Assembly: GCF_030646115.1 (NCBI RefSeq)
Contig: NZ_JAUSMX010000027.1
Location: forward strand, 229,651 to 293,650
DNA: 64,000 nt
Direction: 5' to 3'
Origin: Fluviicoccus sp.
GTDB lineage: Bacteria; Pseudomonadota; Gammaproteobacteria; Pseudomonadales; Moraxellaceae
The notes under the pieces are model-generated. The model did no database searches and was not told the DNA's origin. It worked only from the letters and a program-made list of their open reading frames with translations. Each line of letters starts with the position of its first letter. The first letter of the stretch is position 1. Below are positions 61,336 through 64,000 of this stretch, piece by piece. The position numbers were made by a program, and so were the translations under genes.

Positions 61336-61947
61336 TCACTCAGCGTTATGCTTTGAGTAATCAGTGGGTATTTCAAAAAGAGATTGTTCCTGTTTTCCAA
61401 ATTGAAGGTGCTCAAGGCTGACGGTTGCTTTGGGCTTGCCATTAAGGATGTCTTCAAAAATCTCTGACTTCAACACAACACCGTTATCTGTTACCCAAGC
61501 CACGACAACCTCACGGCCACTGGCATCGCTGTAGATGTTTTTAAGAGTCTGCTGTCCGTCCAAGGATTCTTTGCCAACCAAACGCTTCTTCAGCGCTGAA
61601 AATCGTGGCTGTATCGACGCAGAATCCGCCTCATCCAGCGTAACTTCTTGATATTGCTTTTGGCTTGGAATCAGCAACCAGGCAAGGCCTTTGTCACGGC
61701 GAATGATGGTAGTCACCACTCCGCCACCCATGGAGGCATCCTGACGCTCTTTATCGCCAGAGACGAAGATTTTGCTGAAAAAAGGCCCTGGAGTGGTGTC
61801 AATTATCTGGTTGGCGGAATAACTGACGGGCGCCTTGACTTCACCTTTCTGGAAGGCGGGGGTACAGGCAGGAAGAAATAATGCATGCGCCATCAGCAGC
61901 AGTATCCGAAAGAGGATGGGTGTCTTGCTCCAGCTTGCTATATTCAT
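61336..61947 (-). CDS. Lipoprotein, function unknown
   Basis: The 203-aa protein starts at MNIASWSKTPILFRILLLMA. The lipobox is LPAC (cysteine near residue 28). The mature part TPAFQKGEVKAPVSYSANQ has a beta-rich middle with VVTTIIRRDKGLAWLLIPSQ and ends FEIPTDYSKHNAE, which resembles LolA/DUF4412-like outer-membrane lipoprotein folds (tentative). It follows the beta-propeller gene by 89 nt on the same strand and may share its transcript. Confidence 0.75.
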   Translation of the reverse strand: MNIASWSKTPILFRILLLMAHALFLPACTPAFQKGEVKAPVSYSANQIIDTTPGPFFSKIFVSGDKERQDASMGGGVVTTIIRRDKGLAWLLIPSQKQYQEVTLDEADSASIQPRFSALKKRLVGKESLDGQQTLKNIYSDASGREVVVAWVTDNGVVLKSEIFEDILNGKPKATVSLEHLQFGKQEQSLFEIPTDYSKHNAE

Positions 61948-62036
61948 CAAAAAGCGCACTCCAATATACTGAATCAGGACTGATGCCGCTGCGCGCAGCA
62001 CCACATGCCAGCGACAACGCATCAGTCCGGAATGAG

Positions 62037-63260
62037 TTAATTCATCCAGAATTCAGGCACAAAACCTTCGCGAATGCGTTGCGGGTGGTTGCCGACATTG
62101 ACTCTGGTCAGCTCTTTGCCGGTCGTAAAAGAAATCACCGACATCTGATCGGTGCCACTCCAGGAGACATAGCAGCGATCGCCCGCTTTGTTGGCGGTAA
62201 CCCAATAAGGCTTTGTGCCAAGGCCTGTGAGCAAGGTGTAGGTAAAGGTGTCGCGGTTAACCAGTGCAACGTAGTCATCCATCGTGCCCGCTACGCACAG
62301 CTTGTTTCCATCACCATTCATGGCGATTCCGTGATGTGCTGAGTCGTTGACATATTGTTCCAGAGGCAACTTGGGAACAAAGTTGGGCAGATTGGCCAGT
62401 CGCGTCACTTTGTCATCGATCATGTCGTATTCAACAAAGCCATGCAGAAATGACAACTGGAAATAGAAAAACCTTTCATCGGGGGTGTGCGCCATTGGCC
62501 GTACCGCAGGACTCAAATGACCAAGCCCCACGGCCTTCAGTTTATCGGCCATGTTGAATTTTTTGAGAATCTGGTACGAGGAAGCATCAACCACCTGAAA
62601 AACACGCGTCCCCTTCGTGGCATCTAAAAAGTTAGGGTCGAGCGGCGTGAACACATAACCGATACTCGCGTGATAAATCTTCGAGCCATCTTTGGAATAG
62701 ACATTTTCGTGCGGGGAATTGCCCGAGGCAAATTTGCCGACTTGTTTCCCCGTGTTGACATCAAGGACATGAACCACGTTTCCCGTTGAGGCAGACACTG
62801 CCACCTTCGAGCCATCGGGAGAAAGCGCCATATGGTCAGAGCGATAACCATCCACTTTGAAACGCCAAACGATTTTTCCAGTCGCGATATTGATACCCAC
62901 GACATCCGCAAAACTGGGTCGCGATGCGATGAGCAACTTGCCGTCATTCGTGCTGTACATATCATCAACGAGTTGGTCATAACCCTCGCCAATCAGGTTG
63001 CGTACCGCCTGGAAAGCAAGCAGCTTAACGGGATTAAGCACGACCTCCATCATGCGCTGCGATTTATCAGGGACGACATTGATCATGCCAACCTTGTTAT
63101 AGGTTGTTGTATCAAAGACATTGACGGTTCCATCCCAGTTGTTACCCACAAAAACGACGGATTTGGGAGCTGCGTACGCAAAATTGGCACTGATGAGCCC
63201 ACCACCAAGCAGCAATGCCAAAAAAGCGTGACCGAGGCGATCATGCGTTTTAGATATCAT
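62037..63260 (-). CDS. Exported YVTN-type beta-propeller protein
   Basis: The 407-aa protein starts at MISKTHDRLGHAFLALLLGG, with a signal peptide ending NFAYAA; a longer in-frame start at 63377 belongs to the leftover lipase signal sequence. Repeated blades are visible: VVFVGNNWDGTVNVFDTTTY, VGINIATGKIVWRF, MALSPDGSKVAVSASTGNVV and CYVSWSGTDQMSVISF. This is the pattern of seven-bladed YVTN or quinoprotein-like propellers without PQQ ligands that I can see. Likely binds partner proteins or a ligand in the periplasm. Divergent from the AraC-type regulator. Confidence 0.85.
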   Translation of the reverse strand: MISKTHDRLGHAFLALLLGGGLISANFAYAAPKSVVFVGNNWDGTVNVFDTTTYNKVGMINVVPDKSQRMMEVVLNPVKLLAFQAVRNLIGEGYDQLVDDMYSTNDGKLLIASRPSFADVVGINIATGKIVWRFKVDGYRSDHMALSPDGSKVAVSASTGNVVHVLDVNTGKQVGKFASGNSPHENVYSKDGSKIYHASIGYVFTPLDPNFLDATKGTRVFQVVDASSYQILKKFNMADKLKAVGLGHLSPAVRPMAHTPDERFFYFQLSFLHGFVEYDMIDDKVTRLANLPNFVPKLPLEQYVNDSAHHGIAMNGDGNKLCVAGTMDDYVALVNRDTFTYTLLTGLGTKPYWVTANKAGDRCYVSWSGTDQMSVISFTTGKELTRVNVGNHPQRIREGFVPEFWMN

Positions 63261-63377
63261 TATTTTTCTCCTGCTTATGGAGTCTCTCGACCCGTCCGGT
63301 TTCACGACCGGAGCCGCAGCAGCCAGGGTCTTGGCCATCAGGCCGGTCAGCTTCCCGATTGTGTTTGTAATTGTCAT
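63261..63377 (-). pseudogene. Leftover 5' end of a lipase gene, in frame with the propeller gene
   Basis: The codons MTITNTIGKLTGLMAKTLAA nearly repeat the lipase signal peptide (MTITTMIGKLTGLIAMTLAA). They then run, without a stop, through unrelated codons into the propeller start at 63260. The mature lipase is missing, so this is a truncated duplicate that now forms the leader of the propeller gene. Confidence 0.75.
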
Positions 63378-63565
63378 GAGTCTTTCCTTTTCGTGGTTTG
63401 TCAGGGCTGGTACGGTCCTGCCAGACCATGGCTATGTCAGACATGGCTGGGTAGCGTTACCTGCAGCAACCTTAATCGGCATTGGCGATCCAACTTCGCC
63501 ACAGAGGGAGCAGAAACGGACAACATCGCGACCGGCGTGTGTCGACAACCGTTTGAGGGGTGGAG
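63335..63565 (-). repeat. Second copy of the lipase promoter region
   Basis: Matches 61020-61255 over about 230 bp with scattered changes and small indels. The 394-bp gap 63261-63654 consists of this copy, the leftover signal-peptide codons, and about 90 bp of unmatched sequence next to the AraC-type gene. Confidence 0.85.
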
Positions 63566-63654
63566 TAGGATAGCGATCGAAACGTGTTCAACATCCAGCG
63601 CCCCTTGGCGGCGGGACTCGCGTTGCACGCGGCTATCACAAGGCCATAAAAATA

Positions 63655-64000
63655 ATGAAAGTGGCAGCCTTCCAGATGGATTTGATGCCGATGAACTCTT
63701 CCCGAAAAGACCTGCGTTTCCCGAAAACCGTTATCGAGCCGATTCGGCATGTGCTTGAAAACAGCGATCTGGGTATCGGTTTCGATGACGTCCTGCATCA
63801 CTTGCGCATTACGCGTGCACAGTATGATGAGGCGACCTACACCGTTGACGGTGACACCTTTCTGTCGCTGCACCACTGGATGAAGGCGCGGACCCTGAAA
63901 CAGATCAAACTCAAGCAATGGCTGGAGTATTACTCGGCGACCAGCATCGGCTTTGCCGGACTGGCAGCCTTGAGCGCCTTCACCGGCCGCGATGCGCTAA
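63655..64000 (+). CDS. AraC-family regulator, N-terminal part (cut by window edge)
   Basis: 115 codons are visible. The segment LRFPKTVIEPIRHVLENSDLG, the helical middle and GFAGLAALSAFTGRDAL match the N-terminal ligand-binding and dimerisation domain of AraC-type regulators of the kind that control lipase or catabolic genes. The DNA-binding domain lies beyond the window. Start chosen at MKVAAFQMDLMP; later in-frame ATGs (63676, 63685, 63691) are possible. Divergent from the propeller gene. Confidence 0.75.
   Translation, partial: MKVAAFQMDLMPMNSSRKDLRFPKTVIEPIRHVLENSDLGIGFDDVLHHLRITRAQYDEATYTVDGDTFLSLHHWMKARTLKQIKLKQWLEYYSATSIGFAGLAALSAFTGRDAL

Overview
The window looks like the chromosome of a GC-rich member of the Pseudomonadota, probably a betaproteobacterium. 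The reasons are proteobacterial-type housekeeping genes (polA next to an APH-fold homoserine kinase, hemB, elbB), a sigma-54 promoter, several families of REP-like palindromes, and many Sec, Tat and lipoprotein signals. No rRNA, tRNA, CRISPR array, integrase or full-length transposase gene is visible. The species cannot be named from the sequence alone.

Layout. Positions 1-24 kb are accessory and rich in conflict genes: a vsr repair endonuclease, a primase-helicase fusion of the TOTE conflict type, an orphan DUF433 protein, a sulfatase-modifying-factor protein, a VapBC toxin-antitoxin pair, a cluster of secreted proteins of unknown function with a duplicated and decayed segment, an AT-rich two-gene ATPase plus TOPRIM-like nuclease pair (12.2-15.0 kb), a small transposon-like element with terminal inverted repeats and target duplication, a WGR-domain gene pair, toxin-antitoxin remnants, and a DarT-like/DarT/DarG operon. 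The 3' end of polA occurs three times in the same orientation (15.47, 20.87 and 23.67 kb). Only the last belongs to a complete polA, and each copy is followed by a different toxin-antitoxin type cassette, so the polA 3' end appears to be a docking point where cassettes have been stacked.

Positions 23.7-53.7 kb are mostly core: polA, homoserine kinase, aldehyde and iron-type alcohol dehydrogenases, thioesterases, hemB, a LuxR-type regulator, elbB, a metallophosphoesterase, an acetyl-CoA hydrolase/transferase, a glutamine amidotransferase, a diguanylate cyclase and a low-molecular-weight phosphatase family protein. One controlled unit stands out: a sigma-54 promoter followed by a guanidine-I (ykkC) riboswitch and a lone Tat-exported ABC substrate-binding protein. 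A Fic protein gene sits in AT-rich flanks.

Positions 53.7-64 kb hold a leftward series of exported proteins: a family-31 glycosidase, an amidohydrolase, a membrane-anchored protein next to a lipase, a lipoprotein and a beta-propeller. The promoter and signal-peptide region of the lipase is duplicated ahead of the beta-propeller gene. A truncated AraC-type regulator begins at the right edge and probably controls the propeller gene.
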